The position numbers were made by a program, and so were the translations under genes. Below the pieces are notes generated by a model that was not told where the DNA came from, did no database searches, and worked only from the letters and a program-made list of their open reading frames with translations. A DNA stretch of 64,000 nt from Dipteronia dyeriana (taxonomy: Eukaryota > Streptophyta > Magnoliopsida > Sapindales > Sapindaceae), in contig CM065297.1 of assembly GCA_032871835.1 (NCBI GenBank), forward strand, positions 18,764,098 to 18,828,097, read 5' to 3'. Numbering within the stretch: position 1 is the stretch's first letter; each line of letters opens with the position of its first letter. Below, piece by piece: positions 1 to 10,873 of the stretch.

Positions 1-618
1 TACCCAAAAAAAAAAAAAATTCGACCACAACATTATCAACTTGATGTTACATTAAGGTGATCTTGCTCATCAAGAACTTCAGCTGAGTGCTTTGAGATAA
101 TACCTTAAGCCCCGTAGAAGTCTTTATCCAGGCGAAGGGATGACTCTTTGACTTTAAAAACCCAATTTGGGTGCCTCCTAGTTACACAAGCTAAATTTTC
201 TAGCTTTCTCGTATAATTTATATAAATTATGCTGCTAATTTATATCGTAAATATAATTTAGTTAGTTAGTTGTAATAAAGCTGTGTGAAATATTTGATAG
301 GAACATAACAATATAAATGCTCTCAAGCTCCAACAGGAAAAAATCATTTGGTCCACAACATGCTAATGCAAGCACTACATATCATTTGTACAAAGACAAA
401 CGATCTTACCAGCTAAGCTAACTAGCATTTCCAATGAAAAAGAAAGTAGTCACTTTGCATTAAATTTCTTGATATATGTAACAATACGGAATAATTTACC
501 AAATGACAACATTATATATGCATTCTTTGAAGTAATCTAAATTGACAATTGACAAAGAATTTGAATGCATAACAATCAAAGTTGAACAAAAGATAATGAA
601 AAAGGGAAACGCGAGCAC
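1..618 (-). other. Left-edge non-coding stretch, probably intron 2 of the UPL7-like gene
   Basis: AT-rich sequence without a credible coding exon on either strand. It starts just downstream of the splice donor at 618-617 of the minus-strand gene, so intron is the simplest reading. An A-run lies at the extreme left edge. Confidence 0.4.
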
Positions 619-874
619 CTGAATAAAAATTGCAGCAGCCGTAGCTCGTCTCGCGTAGTTACGGAGCTCTCTTTCGTGCGAGAGTTTCTCCAAAAGCGCC
701 TCCCTCGAAATCTCCTTCGCACTCGCTCCTCTTAACGACACCTGATCCAACAACAACAACAACTATCATCCAAATTTCAATACTGACTGAATTAGAAAAA
801 CGGATTGATTTTAAAACCTTGACGTGAATTCAATTGGTAGAAAAGAGTACCTGATTCTTCCGAGAGAGGTCCAT
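619..874 (-). CDS. UPL7: UPL7-like HECT E3 ubiquitin ligase, first two coding exons (partial, runs off left edge)
   Basis: Two exons read on the minus strand. Exon 1 (874-851) gives the 8 residues MDLSRKNQ and ends at a GT donor. Exon 2 (741-619) follows an AG acceptor and adds 41 residues, beginning [19 protein letters not shown] and ending AIFIQ at another GT donor. Both junctions are in phase 0. From memory, plant UPL7 begins with almost this peptide: a short basic leader, a conserved helical stretch, then an IQ motif whose first residues (FIQ) close exon 2 here. The family are HECT-type E3 ligases that transfer ubiquitin through a C-terminal cysteine, which lies outside this window. No third exon is recognisable at 1-618, so intron 2 would be at least 600 bp. 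The start is chosen because its 24-base exon joins in frame. Alternative: another IQ-motif protein with the same N-terminus. Confidence 0.66.
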
Positions 875-1080
875 GAGAAATCAAGCGATCATTGAAGCAG
901 AGGGGAAGTTAAAATAAATAATAATGATTTGTTCTAATTCTTTCTACATTCTTTTACGCGCCTTTGTTGCGATTTTACTTCACTTTCTCCTCTCTCGGGA
1001 TATTATCCAAATTACCCCTATAGTTTGATATATTAGTCAAAATCTTCTCCCTAGTTCTATTAATGCCATTACCGGGTAAT

Positions 1081-1115
1081 TAGGGGTGGGCACTTTAAAC
1101 CCGACCTGAAATTGG
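1081..1115. repeat. hAT-terminus-like remnant abutting a truncated gypsy LTR
   Basis: The sequence AGGGGTGGGCAC followed by ACCCGACC has the form of hAT terminal inverted repeats and closely matches the right terminus of the hAT MITE at 21452-22700. No partner terminus was found. It begins exactly where homology to the gypsy 3' LTR stops, so it may mark the event that cut the LTR. Confidence 0.35.
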
Positions 1116-1188
1116 CACGTGCAACACAGGCTTAGTACCATGTGTATGTATTCCATGTAATCCATGCAAGCCATGACCACACTTATCA

Positions 1189-1202
1189 TTTCACCCCTCT
1201 TA
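1189..1202 (-). promoter_or_regulatory. Polypurine tract of the gypsy element
   Basis: Minus strand AAGAGGGGTGAAA sits directly before the LTR start TGATAAG, as required for plus-strand priming. Confidence 0.75.
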
Positions 1203-2090
1203 CAGGTTCCTTGTCCTCAAGGTTAAAATTAAAATACGTTTTCAAGAAGTGCCACAAATTCTCCCACGAAGCATCCTCCTTTAGCACCCCAACCCACGAA
1301 ACTTCCCCTTGTGGACAACACGTATGTCTAAAATGGACTCAGGTTGAGGCAAAATGGTAGCATTTTCAGAAACTGGAGGAAGAGTCACTCTAGCTGATTC
1401 TATAGGTCCCCATTTATTTTTGAGTTGACTCACATGGAAGACATTGTGAATTTGTGACCCTGCCAAAAGTTTCAACTTGTAGGCCACCTTGTCAATTTGA
1501 GCCAACACCTTGTATGGTCCGAAGAACCACGGTGCCAACTTTAACGAACTACGAAAAGCAACGGATTTTTGACGGTATGGCTGGAGGTGGAGATAGACTT
1601 TATCAACTACCTCAAAAGAGATTTCACGATGGTGCCTATCAGATTGTGCCTTCATTCTGGCTTGGGCAACCACTAAATTGCAACGCAATTCATTGAGAAT
1701 CTCTTCCCTAGTACACAACAACTTATCTACAGCCTGAATTCTTGTAGTTCCAGAAACATATGAAAGCAAAGAAGGTGGAGGCACTCCATAAACAGCCTCA
1801 AAAGGAGTGATTTTGGAGGAGGAATGCAATAACGTGTTATATCCCTATTCTGCCCACGGAAGCCAATCCATCCATTTCTTTGGCTGGTCACTAGTGAAGC
1901 ACCTTAAGTATTGTTCCAACGTGCGATTTACCACCTTCATTTAGCCATCGGACTGTGGGTGGTAACTAGAACTGAAACATAGATTGGTTCCTTGCAATTT
2001 GAAAAGTGTCAGCCAAAAAGAACTCAGGAAAATACCATCTCTGTCACTTACTATAGAAACCGGCACGCCGTGCAACCGCACAATGTGGGA

Positions 2091-2228
2091 GACGAAAGCC
2101 TTGGCCACGATCACAACAGTGAACGGGTGCTTCAATGAAACAAAGTGAGCATATTTGGAGACGAAAGCCTTGGCCACAGTTATAACAGTGAACGGGTGCT
2201 TTAATGAAACAAAGTGAGCATATTTGGA
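2091..2228 (-). repeat. 69-bp direct tandem duplication inside gypsy integrase
   Basis: Two adjacent copies (2091-2159 and 2160-2228) differ at only a few bases. They repeat 23 residues containing [14 protein letters not shown] in frame. Confidence 0.9.
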
Positions 2229-2718
2229 GAGGCGATCAACTACCACCATGATCACATCATGACCTTGTGACATCGGCAACCCTTCTACGAAGTCCATGGA
2301 AATTTTGGTCCAAACACGCAGTGGAATTGATAAGGGTTGCAACAGACCTATAGGACGGAGTGTCTAGTTTTTACATCGTTGGCAAACATCCCAATTACGA
2401 ATAAATTCCTTCACTGCCAAACGTAATCCAGACCACACAAAACTTGCTGAAATTCGACTAAGTGTTTTATGAAAGTCGAAATGTCCACTATAAGAAGTTG
2501 AGTGGCCTTCAGCCAACACAACAGCTACTAGTGACGAATTTGGGCATAAAATAATCTTACCATTCTTCAACCAAACACCATCCCTTTAAACACAATTAGG
2601 AGAGTCAATCATGGATTTAAAATAAGGATTTTGAGTTACCTCTTGCTACAACGTCACCCAATCGGTAACTGGAAGGGAGATGGCCATGAATTGGAATGTG
2701 GTGATTCGTGAAAGGGCG

Positions 2719-4150
2719 TCAACCCTTTTGGTTCTCCTTCCCTCTTGTATATTGAATCTTAAAATCGTACCTGATAAGTTTGGAGAGCCATCTTGCCTGA
2801 GAGGGTATGGTGATGCGCTGCTCAAAGAGGTATTTCAAGCTTCGATGGTCGATTTTAACCACAAATGGCTTGCTCAAGAAATAGGGACACCATTTCCTCA
2901 CATCCTTGACCACAACCAACGTTTCTTTATCATAGGTCGAAAAAGATTTGGCTAAGCCTTTTAGTGGCTCGTTGAAATATGCAATATGCTGATTTTCCTG
3001 CACAATATTGCTTATATTCCGGTACCACTTGCATCGCATTCAACCATAAATGGTAACAAAAATTCGGGAAGATGTAGTATAGGAGGTGAGACAAGTGCAA
3101 CCTTTAATTTCTCAAAAGCGAAGTGTGTTTTGGCAATCAAAATAAACCTTTCCTTACCTAAAAGTTTTGACAACGGAGCTGCAACTGTACCGAATCCGTT
3201 GATAAATTTTTTGTAGTAACCCGCAAGTCCAAGGACACCACTTATCGAAGTAGGGACGGGCCATTCTTGAACTGACTGTATCTTTCTTGGATCCACTGCC
3301 AGGCCTATATGAGAAATTAAGTGTCCCAAGTACTCCACCTGTGTGACACCAAATTGACATTTTGATTTCTTCACATACAGTCGGTGCACATACAAAACTT
3401 AAAGCACCTCACGAAGATGTTGTAAATGATCGATCCATGTCCTGCTAAAAACCAAGATGTCAACACAAAAAAAAAACCAAAACAAACCTTTATAGCATCG
3501 GTCGAAATATATCATTCATGAGGCTCTGGAAAGAGGCGGGGGCATTCGTCAAACTGAATGGCATTACCAGAAATTCGTATTGCCCATCATGCGTGCGAAA
3601 GGCAGTTTTTAGCATGTCTTCTTCGTGGACTCGGATTTGGTGGTAACCCGAGCGCAAGTCTAATTTTGAGAAGTATTTCGCCCCGTGCAACTCATCCAGT
3701 AATTCATCGATAACTGGACTTGGGAATTTATCTTTCACTGTAATTTCATTGAGAGCGCAATAATCCACACAAAAGCTCCATGACCCATCAAATTTCATGA
3801 TTAGCATAAGCGAACAGACTGTGACTTAAACGGATGATTCCAGCTTTAAGGAATTCCCTGACTTGGTTTTCAATCTCATTCTTCTGATAATGAGGATATC
3901 AGTATGATCTTATGCTAATCGATGGCTGATTCGGGAGGAGCGGAATGCGGTGATCATGAAAGCGCTCGGGTGGCAACTCAAATGGTTCATCGAAGACATG
4001 TTGAAATTCTGCCAGGAGGTTTGCTAAGTCGAGTGGAACCACATTAGTTGGAGTGAGTGAATGTGGTGTGACCATATAAAGGAAGAAGCCTGCACCTGAT
4101 ACATTAAATAATTCCTTACCATTCATTGGTGCCAATTTAGCTCTACGCAT
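2719..4150 (-). pseudogene. Gypsy reverse transcriptase and RNase H (broken)
   Basis: From right to left: an RT leader with FELPPERFHDHRIPL (4150-3899); the RT palm [30 protein letters not shown] and [16 protein letters not shown] (3807-3490); a garbled YxDD region where FFDDILVF appears as F-V-D-I across frameshifts and a T-run (about 3490-3420); then the connection and RNase H (3395-2719) with KCQFGVTQVEYLGHLIS, VLGLAGYYKKFI, a PFMVECDASGTGI RNase H core and KIDHRSLKYL. The loss of one Asp in the RT active site plus stops rule out activity. Confidence 0.8.
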
Positions 4151-4231
4151 TCCTCATAAAACATGTTTTCGGTCAACATGAATGAAGAACATGGAAAGCT
4201 TCTTGTAATCTGTCTCTACTGGACCCAACAT

Positions 4232-4492
4232 TTACAACCATTTCACCCATAGGACGGCCTGACAAGCTGCCTCTGGAAGTATATAAAAATATACGTGATC
4301 CAAATACCCTTGAATTGTGAACGAAAAACCAAAACAATGTCCCTGACATTCGATAGTGTCCTTGTTTCTGACCATCGCCTGAAAAACCTTATCAAGTACC
4401 ACCGAAACCCCTAAACTTGTCACGATTGTCTGTTCAATGAAGTTGTAGGGGCTACCATTGTTAATAAGGACTGTAAACTCCTTATTTCCCAC
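4232..4492 (-). pseudogene. Gypsy aspartic protease domain, catalytic Asp lost
   Basis: The pattern VLINNGSPYNFIEQTIV is the retropepsin-like core of gypsy elements, where D-S/T-G normally starts the active site. Here the first residue is Asn, so the catalytic aspartate is missing and cleavage of the polyprotein is not expected. Flanking hydrophobic strands are still recognisable. It sits between the knuckle and RT as expected. Confidence 0.65.
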
Positions 4493-4522
4493 CTTACCAA
4501 CAACTTGAAATGTTTGCAGATG

Positions 4523-5704
4523 CTAAGTTTCAGCTATCGCATGAAACGAAATCTCCGGAATGGCCTCATTCGAAACAGACTCAATTTCCATGTCCACATC
4601 CTCTGTTTCTTCAACCGAATTATTGTCCTTTATCATGAATAATTGAGGTCGAGAGCACCGATGACTAGGTACGTACTTCACATCACAGTAAAAACAAAGT
4701 CCCTTTTTCACGCCGTTCACGAGCTTCTTGTCCTGTTAAGCGGTAAGTAGGTTCTTAGGAACCCCCTACCATTTGGATGTTTCGCTGAGACGGGAAAGGT
4801 CCAAGGAGATCAACGTTGGTCTGTGGTTGAGCCCTTGGTTGTGTTATATATGCTGTTGGCCGGAAAGAAGTAGCACGGTTCCGTTGGAGATGATTTCTTT
4901 CTTCAATCAAATGTGCTACACTGATAGCTTCTGATAGTGTCTTTGGTTGCTTGACCCGAACATCTAAACGGACCTCATCTTTCAAACTTGCAATAAAACT
5001 CCCTAAAAAAAAAAAATCAAGTAAGTGATCCACTTTGTGTGATAAAACTTCGAGCACCTCCTGGTATGCCGAAACCGTAGTGGTTTGTTTGAGCCGTGAT
5101 AATGCCTCTGACGGATCATCATAATCTGTCAGTCCAAACCGGTGTAAAACTGCCTTGGTGAATTCATCCCAACTCAAAGGGCCTTTGAATTTTATGTACC
5201 AGCGGTACCATTTCAATGTGACTCGCTCCAAGTGAATTGAGGCCAACTGAACTTGTTGATGGGGAGCAACTCCTTTAAAATCAAAATAATATTCCCTTTA
5301 AAAATCCACCCCGCTAGATCTTCTCTACCGTATGTTGAGAAATTTAATTTCAAGTTTATGTGTTGTCAGTCGTAGTTGGTATAGTTGTGAGCAGCCAAGC
5401 TGCTGTGTGATGCCTCCCATGTTTCGAAGATAATGGGTTCCCTGTTGGAGGTGGGGTGAATTTGGCAATTGGGGTCTCTGTAAGAGTTGAGATGATTTTG
5501 GCCAGAGATAGTTTGGTTTTGTTGAAGACACAAGGCTTGCAATTCATTGATGATTTGTTCGAAGCGAGTTTCATTCTTGGCGACGATATCATTGAAACGT
5601 GTATCGTTCTTGGCAACGATTTCATCGAGTCTAGTTTCTTGGCTGGCAAGAATCTCATGAATTTTGTTACGGAAGTCTGCGGTTGATTTGGTCCGAGTCT
5701 CCAT
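4523..5704 (-). pseudogene. Gypsy gag: coiled N-terminus, retrotransposon gag domain, CCHC-type knuckle (broken)
   Basis: The likely start is the Met at 5704, nine bases after the primer site. The N-terminal part (to 5366) is charged and shows three repeats of the type DxRFxxIVAKNxTRF. After a frameshift, 5246-4755 carries the gag capsid domain: IHLERVTLKWYRWY, SWDEFTKAVLHRFG, GSFIASLKDEVRLDVR and an SEAISVAHLIEE helix, all typical of plant gypsy gag. The segment 4720-4523 has a zinc-knuckle-like C-x2-C with later H and C (CFYCDVKYVPSHRC), which fits this family loosely. Several stops and shifts separate the parts. Gag would form the virus-like particle that packages element RNA. Confidence 0.75.
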
Positions 5705-5712
5705 GGACGGAA

Positions 5713-5724
5713 GTTCTGATACCA
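5713..5724 (-). promoter_or_regulatory. Primer-binding site, initiator Met-tRNA type (gypsy)
   Basis: Minus-strand TGGTATCAGAAC directly follows the 5' LTR. It is complementary to the 3' end of plant initiator tRNA-Met except near its inner end. Confidence 0.7.
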
Positions 5725-6125
5725 ACTTTATTAAGAATAATTTTGAAAGAGTGAGATTAATCTCGTGAAATTGGAGAAAGAAAAAAACAGAGAAAGGAAG
5801 GAGGAGAGATTTTGGATAATATTCTTTGATGCCTTTTATTTCGTTCAAAACAGACCTTTATAGGTCTTGCAACCAGCTAACAACCTATAAAAATAGGACT
5901 CTACTACCAACTAAATACTGAACTAGTAGAGGCTTCTATCATCCACTTTCAGCTTCCTCTAACTTGACTCAATCAAATAACGAAACCTTGACTCAATCAA
6001 ATAACAAAATCTTGACAAGTAACAAACTAACAATAACAACATTCTCAAGCAACACGTGCAACACAGGTTTAACAGCATGTGTATGTATTCCATGTAATCC
6101 ATGCACGCCCTGACCACACTTATCA
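5725..6125 (-). repeat. 5' LTR of the gypsy element
   Basis: About 401 bp. The outer end (TGATAAGTGTGGTCA on the minus strand) and the next 60 bases match 1188-1116 beside the polypurine tract at the other end of the element, which identifies the pair as LTRs. The inner end abuts the primer-binding site; a canonical CA is not clear. Confidence 0.75.
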
Positions 6126-7060
6126 ATGTTTTAGTAGATAAGTTGTGATAAATGTGAGGAAACATGGATATGAAATATGATTTTCTTTTCTTTTTAAATA
6201 TGTTTGGTTAAAGTTTTTGGATGGATTCAGGAACTATTTTTTGGGCACTACTAATGAATCCATTAAATTAGGCTTGCTTTGTTGGTAATTTTTTTAGGAT
6301 TTGTTATTTTTAGGCGATGAATTTGATGTATTACATATTTTCTTGAATTATTAAAAAAAAGTTCTTGTATTTTTCTTAAAAAAATACTCGTAAATCTATT
6401 CTTTATATATATTAGTTCAATATATGTTTAATTTTTTTGACTGGTTTCAATCTGTTTAATTTATTAATTTAATTCATTTCCATATTCAAGTTCTATATAT
6501 ATACTAACTAGCCGAATTGCACCCAGAAACTGAATTTGATCAATTTAGTGAGTGGGTTCCATTGGTATGACCTTGTATGGTCCATAATTTAGTGAGTGAA
6601 TTGCTTTGTTAAACAACTAAATTACTGTTATGTATGAAGTTTTTTAACAGTTTCTAATTACTGGTACTATATATAATCGGTAACCAATATTTGGTTTCTA
6701 TATGTCAAATGCAGATGTAACCCACATGAGCCATGAAATATTGAGATTATAAGACGTTGCAAGCTTGCACCGGATTGTGATTTGGAACTATCAATTTGTT
6801 AAAAGTTAGTTTCCGTTTAGTTTTTTGAATTTTTAGTTTTCAACTTGTCTGTCTTTGTTTTTAAGTTGGTAATTTTCTTTGTTTCCTATCATTAATCTAC
6901 ATAATCATTCCATTTGTACTTGTTTTGTATTATGTTTTCTTGAGCATGCATATGAGATGCATAATATATAAGAGGAAGTAATTTTATTTTATCATTGATA
7001 GATGTAATATTTCTGATTAACGTATGACGTGAATTGCATGAAATTGATTTTTTTTTTCCG
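6126..7060. other. Gene-free AT-rich spacer
   Basis: No exon, RNA gene or clear repeat family recognised on either strand; only short A/T runs. Confidence 0.6.
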
Positions 7061-7064
7061 TATG

Positions 7065-7236
7065 CATATCCCGACTAACCCAACCCAACCCAATCTAATC
7101 TGACAAATATTAGGTTAGGTGGGTTGGGTTGAAAATTAATATTGGGTTGGGTTGGGTTGAAATTTTTCCAACCCGATCATATATGTTGGGTTGAATTTTT
7201 TCAACCCAACTCGACTCGACAATGCCAATCCCTACC
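7065..7236. repeat. hAT-like terminal fragment rich in AACCCAACCC / GGGTTGGGTT
   Basis: Dense direct and inverted copies of CCCAACC/GGTTGGG end at CAATGCCAATCCCTA, whose complement TAGGGATTGGCATTG resembles a hAT-type terminus. No opposite end is identifiable, so this is called a remnant. From 7237 to 7714 I see nothing further of note. Confidence 0.4.
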
Positions 7237-7714
7237 TTATACAAGTTGAAGGATTTATTTAGGGTTTAAAACTTTAAAAGAGTACGAAGATGTCAATCGA
7301 CCAATAGATTCATCATGTTGAAAAAGAAAACTTAAGCGATTAGTTCTCCATATCACATGATGATTTTTTCCGTTTAGATACAACACAACTGATATATTAC
7401 ATGTTTTTTTTTCAATGGTACAAGTTTGAATATCGATAAAACTCTCATCCCCACCCTAATCCCCACTTCAAAAAAAAAAGCATGGTAGGTTAGGACGTGG
7501 GAATCCCCGATAGAAAATATAAACAGCAAAGATCATTTGAATGAACATATCACCACTTTAGCATCTATGGTACTCCATCCTGCTATGCATATTTTACAAA
7601 TTATGATTCGAACTTAAGATATTAATTGTTAGTATTTTACAAGTTTTCTCCCATGAATGACCGATTTATATTAGTTTAAAAAAAATCAATTTTCAAAGTG
7701 GTAAAACAATAAGG

Positions 7715-7870
7715 GGTTGTTCTTAGTTGGTTTTCATTTTCGTTTTTTTGAAAACGATTTGGATTCACATTCATTAACCGTTTTTCATTTTATTTTTAAA
7801 AATAAAAACAAAACTAGTGTTAAAATTGAAAATCATGTTATTTTTCATGTTTTTCAAAAAATCTACATGT
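7715..7870 (-). mobile_element. Truncated copy of the PIF/Harbinger-like element found at 48882-50261
   Basis: The complement of 7740-7860 matches 50100-50240: TTTTAACACTRGTTTTG, then an AT-rich stretch, then AAAATGAAAAACGGTTAA. The outer terminus has diverged (AAGGGGTTGTTCTTAG on plus) and no target duplication is clear. The rest, to 8400, is A/T-rich and carries a C/T-rich run at 7870-7980; no gene is supported there. Confidence 0.5.
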
Positions 7871-8401
7871 CTCTCCTTTCTTTCTTTTTTCTTCCTTCAT
7901 CTGCATCATCTCTCTTCGTCTTTCTTCTTTTTCCACTTCCATCTCCTTCATCCACTTCCTTTTCTTCTTCCTCTTCTTCTACCTACATGAAAGCTAATTT
8001 GTAGGTGCAACTGATTTGCTCTTCAGGTCTTGATGTCGCTGATTTGCTCCTCCAAGAGCAAATCAACTTCTTTATTTATATATATTTTTCCTATTGAAAG
8101 ATTATAATTTTATTTTTATTTCAGGTGGCTTATCAATTGTTATTTAAGTCTAAATCTTGAGTTATTTGATAATTATTTGTGATAAATTATTGACCCACTT
8201 TTTATTCAAATAAAAAAAGACTACGATGAAAAAATAATAGAAAAACTATATAATTTTTTATTATTATTAATCTATCAAACGTGTTTTTTCAGATATGAAC
8301 AATATTCCTATTGCCTTTTTGTAAAGAATATAAAAAGATAAATATAAAAAGGTAAAAGAAAAAAAAAGTCGTATATTACATACTCATTACCTTAAGTGTT
8401 G

Positions 8402-8409
8402 ATCGTGAG
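8402..8409. repeat. Left target-site duplication of the hAT element
   Basis: ATCGTGAG, identical to 12167-12174. Confidence 0.92.
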
Positions 8410-8642
8410 TAGTGCTGTAAAAATGGACTGGCTTGGCGCATTAGGCACGCCCTGGCCAGTCCATTTTTGGAAACAGATCTAGCCGGGTCCGGCACGGCCT
8501 GTTTACGAAACATGAGGCCCGGCACGGCACGTCGGCCTGCCTCAGGCTGGCCGCGGGCCCTTTCTGGCAGGCCAGGTGGGCCTGGTCCTGCGGGTTTGGC
8601 AGGTCTGGTCCATTTTTTTTTTTCCAAATTACGTTTGTTTGG

Positions 8643-8736
8643 ATTTAGGGTTTAGGGTTTAGGGTTTAGGATTTGAAATGAATAAAGAGAACGAACAATT
8701 TTTAGGATTTGAAATGAATAAAGAAAACGAACAATT
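8643..8736. repeat. Telomere-type TTTAGGG repeats and a 37-bp tandem duplication inside the hAT element
   Basis: Four consecutive TTTAGGG-like units (8644-8670) are followed by two near-identical copies of a segment starting AGGATTTGAAATGAATAAAG (about 8666 and 8703). Confidence 0.8.
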
Positions 8737-8903
8737 ATTTATTTATTTATTTTTCACATATGGAATTCAGTATTACATATTTACATGATTGCCTCATTAA
8801 AAACCTTACCAAGAAAAACCCAGTGGGATCTTGGTAAGGGAAAAAGAGTGCAACCGTTTTATAACTTACAAGTAAATAATAAATACATATGTAAAAGTAT
8901 AAC

Positions 8904-10072
8904 CTAGTTTTGGCCCTGACTACTACCTGCAGGGTCATCAATATATAGATTGTCGAAATTTAGAATAAGCACTTTATCTACAGTTAGATTTTGTAACCTT
9001 TTTTTAGCATGTTCCCAATCCCGAAGGCATGTTAGTATCTCAATCATCTCCGGAGATAAACAGCTTCTTCTTGGTTCAATTATGCGTGACAGAACTGGAT
9101 ACCTGTACGTATAGGTCTTCCACCATAACAACAAATCAAACTCTTCCTTGTCTTCAACAACATCAAATTGTGCTTCAAGGTGCCTAATAAGTTCGGTACA
9201 AGAAGATGGGCTAGATCTTTGCCCTGAAGAAGTACTTGCTGATTTGTCCTTTTTCTCCATTTCAGAAAGCTCCAACTTGTTTGCTTCGGCTCTGTCTCCG
9301 GTTGTGTTGATTGGGGGGTGTCAATGTTGCGAAACCTGCTCTCATAAATACGAAAAATCTCGAACAACTTGGCTTGAATGTTAGTAATTTGTTCTGAATA
9401 ATCTATTGACAAATTAATACCAATAAACTCAAGCAAAACTTCTAAACCAGATAATTTAATCCTAGGATCTATTATAGCACTTAAGGCATAAAGTAGATGA
9501 ATGTTAGCTCAATATTTTTTCAACTTTGTCTCCATGGCAACAACTGCAGCACCTAGATGTTCATATTCTCTATAACTGTTTAACAGTTCAGACATTTCCA
9601 CTATATGATGGATTGTCTGGGAAGATGTGGGGTAATATATCCCGAAAAGAGTTACAGTGGCATTGTAAAAAATCTTTAAAATTTGAACAAAAATCTTTGC
9701 TACATACCAATCGTCTGTGGTAAATATTTTTGGACTATGTTGACCTGTTTCGGCCAATTTCATGTTATAAAAATATGTAATGGTTGTATCATATTCCAAA
9801 CAATTTTCCAACATTAAATAAGTAGAGTTCCACCTTACCGACATATCAGTATGGAATCGTCGGGGTTTGAGACCGTTTAATTTACAATGTCTCTTGAATT
9901 CATTGAATCTAGGATTAAAACTACAAATCCAAGAAATGGCATCTCTGATGCGACCTATTTGGTCGCTTATCTGCTTTAAACCAGTCTGTACAACTAAATT
10001 TATAATATGACATGCACACCGTTGATGGAAGAAATAACCTCCATCTTGCGGGATATTTTTTGCAACAAACAA
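8904..10072 (-). pseudogene. hAT transposase core and C-terminal dimerisation region (broken)
   Basis: The segment 10072-9509 carries the conserved hAT core: RCACHIINLVVQTGLK, then SVRWNSTYLML, a typical signature of plant hAT transposases. A short gap with stops follows, then 9436-9080 and 9275-8904 in different frames, with EEFDLLLWWK and YPVLSRI, the hAT C-terminal dimerisation motif. At least two frameshifts and several stops separate the parts, so no active transposase can be made. The order on the minus strand is continuous with the BED domain to the right. Confidence 0.8.
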
Positions 10073-10084
10073 TGCAATAGAGCT

Positions 10085-10873
10085 AGTATTTGCAGATGCA
10101 TTATCTAATGTGATTGAAAGGATGCGATGTGTGATTTCATAAGTTTCTAAAACTTCAATTATGACATTAAAAATGTTTTATACGGTATGTGCAAAATCCA
10201 TAGGATGAAAACCAATAATTCTTTTTGTTATCCTCCAATCAGAATCTAAATAGTGTCATGTGACACATAAATAGTCCTGTTTGGAACATGCATTCCAAAT
10301 ATCAGAAGTTAATGCAACAGAGACACTTAAATGCTATATTTCAGCAACTAAGTCATCCCTTTGGGTTTCAAACAATCGTATCAAATCATTTCTAGTGGTG
10401 GTTCTAGAAACATGTTCAAATTAGGGGTTATATGCAGATGTGATTAATTATTTATAAAATGGACTCTCACCAATACTGATCGGTTGATCAGTTTGTGTAA
10501 TGTATCGTGCCAAGCACTCTTTAGCGTGCATGACGTCGAACTGCCACGTCGTAACGGACCCGTCTGGGTGCCGTTGAAGTTGTGTCTGGGTTGTAGTGTC
10601 TACCTGTCCATGTGCAGACATACATTTGTATATATGTCGTCTCAAATGACCGGTTCCCCTCGTACTTGTAGCATAATCCTTATGACAAAACTTACATTTA
10701 GCTCTAGGGCCAGACGTCCCGTTTGGGAGTGTCATTTGGACTATGTTGAAACATTGCCACACATCTAATGTTAATTTTCTGGGACGTGATGTTGGTGTAA
10801 CGGCGGAACCAGAAGGTCCCGCTTGAGTATGGGTCGGCTCTGAAATATCAAATTCATCGTTGAGCATATTCAA
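10085..10873 (-). pseudogene. hAT transposase N-terminus: BED zinc finger and start of catalytic core
   Basis: From the Met at 10873 a 141-residue frame holds a BED-type finger: an aromatic Trp (DVWQCF), C-x2-C (KCKFCH) and H-x4-H (GHLRRHIYKC). This would bind the element's subterminal repeats. After a stop at 10448 the frame continues to 10085 with the start of the catalytic core (LTSDIW, then ITLDNASANT), two acidic positions of the hAT DDE triad, but with internal stops. The layout matches the plant Ac/RICESLEEPER branch. Upstream, 10920-11650 is A/T-rich with loose repeats of CATAATCTACTAACAAAAA, probably 5' untranslated or intronic. Confidence 0.78.

Larger units (their letters stand above)
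1186..2570 (-). pseudogene. Gypsy integrase with C-terminal chromodomain-like tail (broken, with internal duplication)
   Basis: The zinc-binding N-terminus (2570-2364) shows the H-H-C-C layout ending WDVCQRCKN. The catalytic core (2342-1941) retains MDFVEGLP and IVSDRDGIF with two of the D-D-E residues and ends HPQSDG before a stop. The core contains a 69-bp tandem duplication. From 1829 the element has TPFEAVYGVPPP, an SH3-like segment (FGPYKVLAQIDKVAYKL) and NVFHVSQLKN, then in another frame a chromodomain-like end (EDASWEN and NLEDKEP). The final stop TGA is formed by the first three bases of the 3' LTR. Confidence 0.78.
1116..6125 (-). mobile_element. Ty3/gypsy chromovirus-type LTR retrotransposon, degenerate
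   Basis: Read on the minus strand, the order is 5' LTR (6125-5725), Met-tRNA primer site (5724-5713), gag, zinc knuckle, protease, reverse transcriptase, RNase H, integrase, polypurine tract (1202-1189) and a 3' LTR cut to about 73 bp (1188-1116). Integrase last in pol defines Ty3/gypsy. The C-terminal chromodomain-like tail and the stop next to the PPT suggest the chromovirus clade. Stops and frameshifts in nearly every domain, a lost protease aspartate, a damaged RT active site and a truncated 3' LTR make it immobile. It lies about 240 bp upstream of the UPL7-like start codon on the same strand. Confidence 0.88.

Noticed and set aside
1281..6165. Endogenous pararetrovirus or other integrated virus
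   Set aside because: Domain order with integrase last, LTRs, primer site and polypurine tract are those of a Ty3/gypsy retrotransposon; no movement-protein or virus coat motif is seen anywhere in the window.
8467..8655. GC-rich frames (Pro/Ala/Gly/Arg) near the left end of the hAT element and at 11903-12207
   Set aside because: Both are the subterminal repeat zones of the hAT element, palindromic GGCC/CCGG motifs giving frames by composition only.
10085..10873. Domesticated hAT-derived gene (DAYSLEEPER-like)
   Set aside because: The coding sequence lies within intact hAT termini with target duplications and has stops and frameshifts in the core, so it is a dead transposase and not a host gene.
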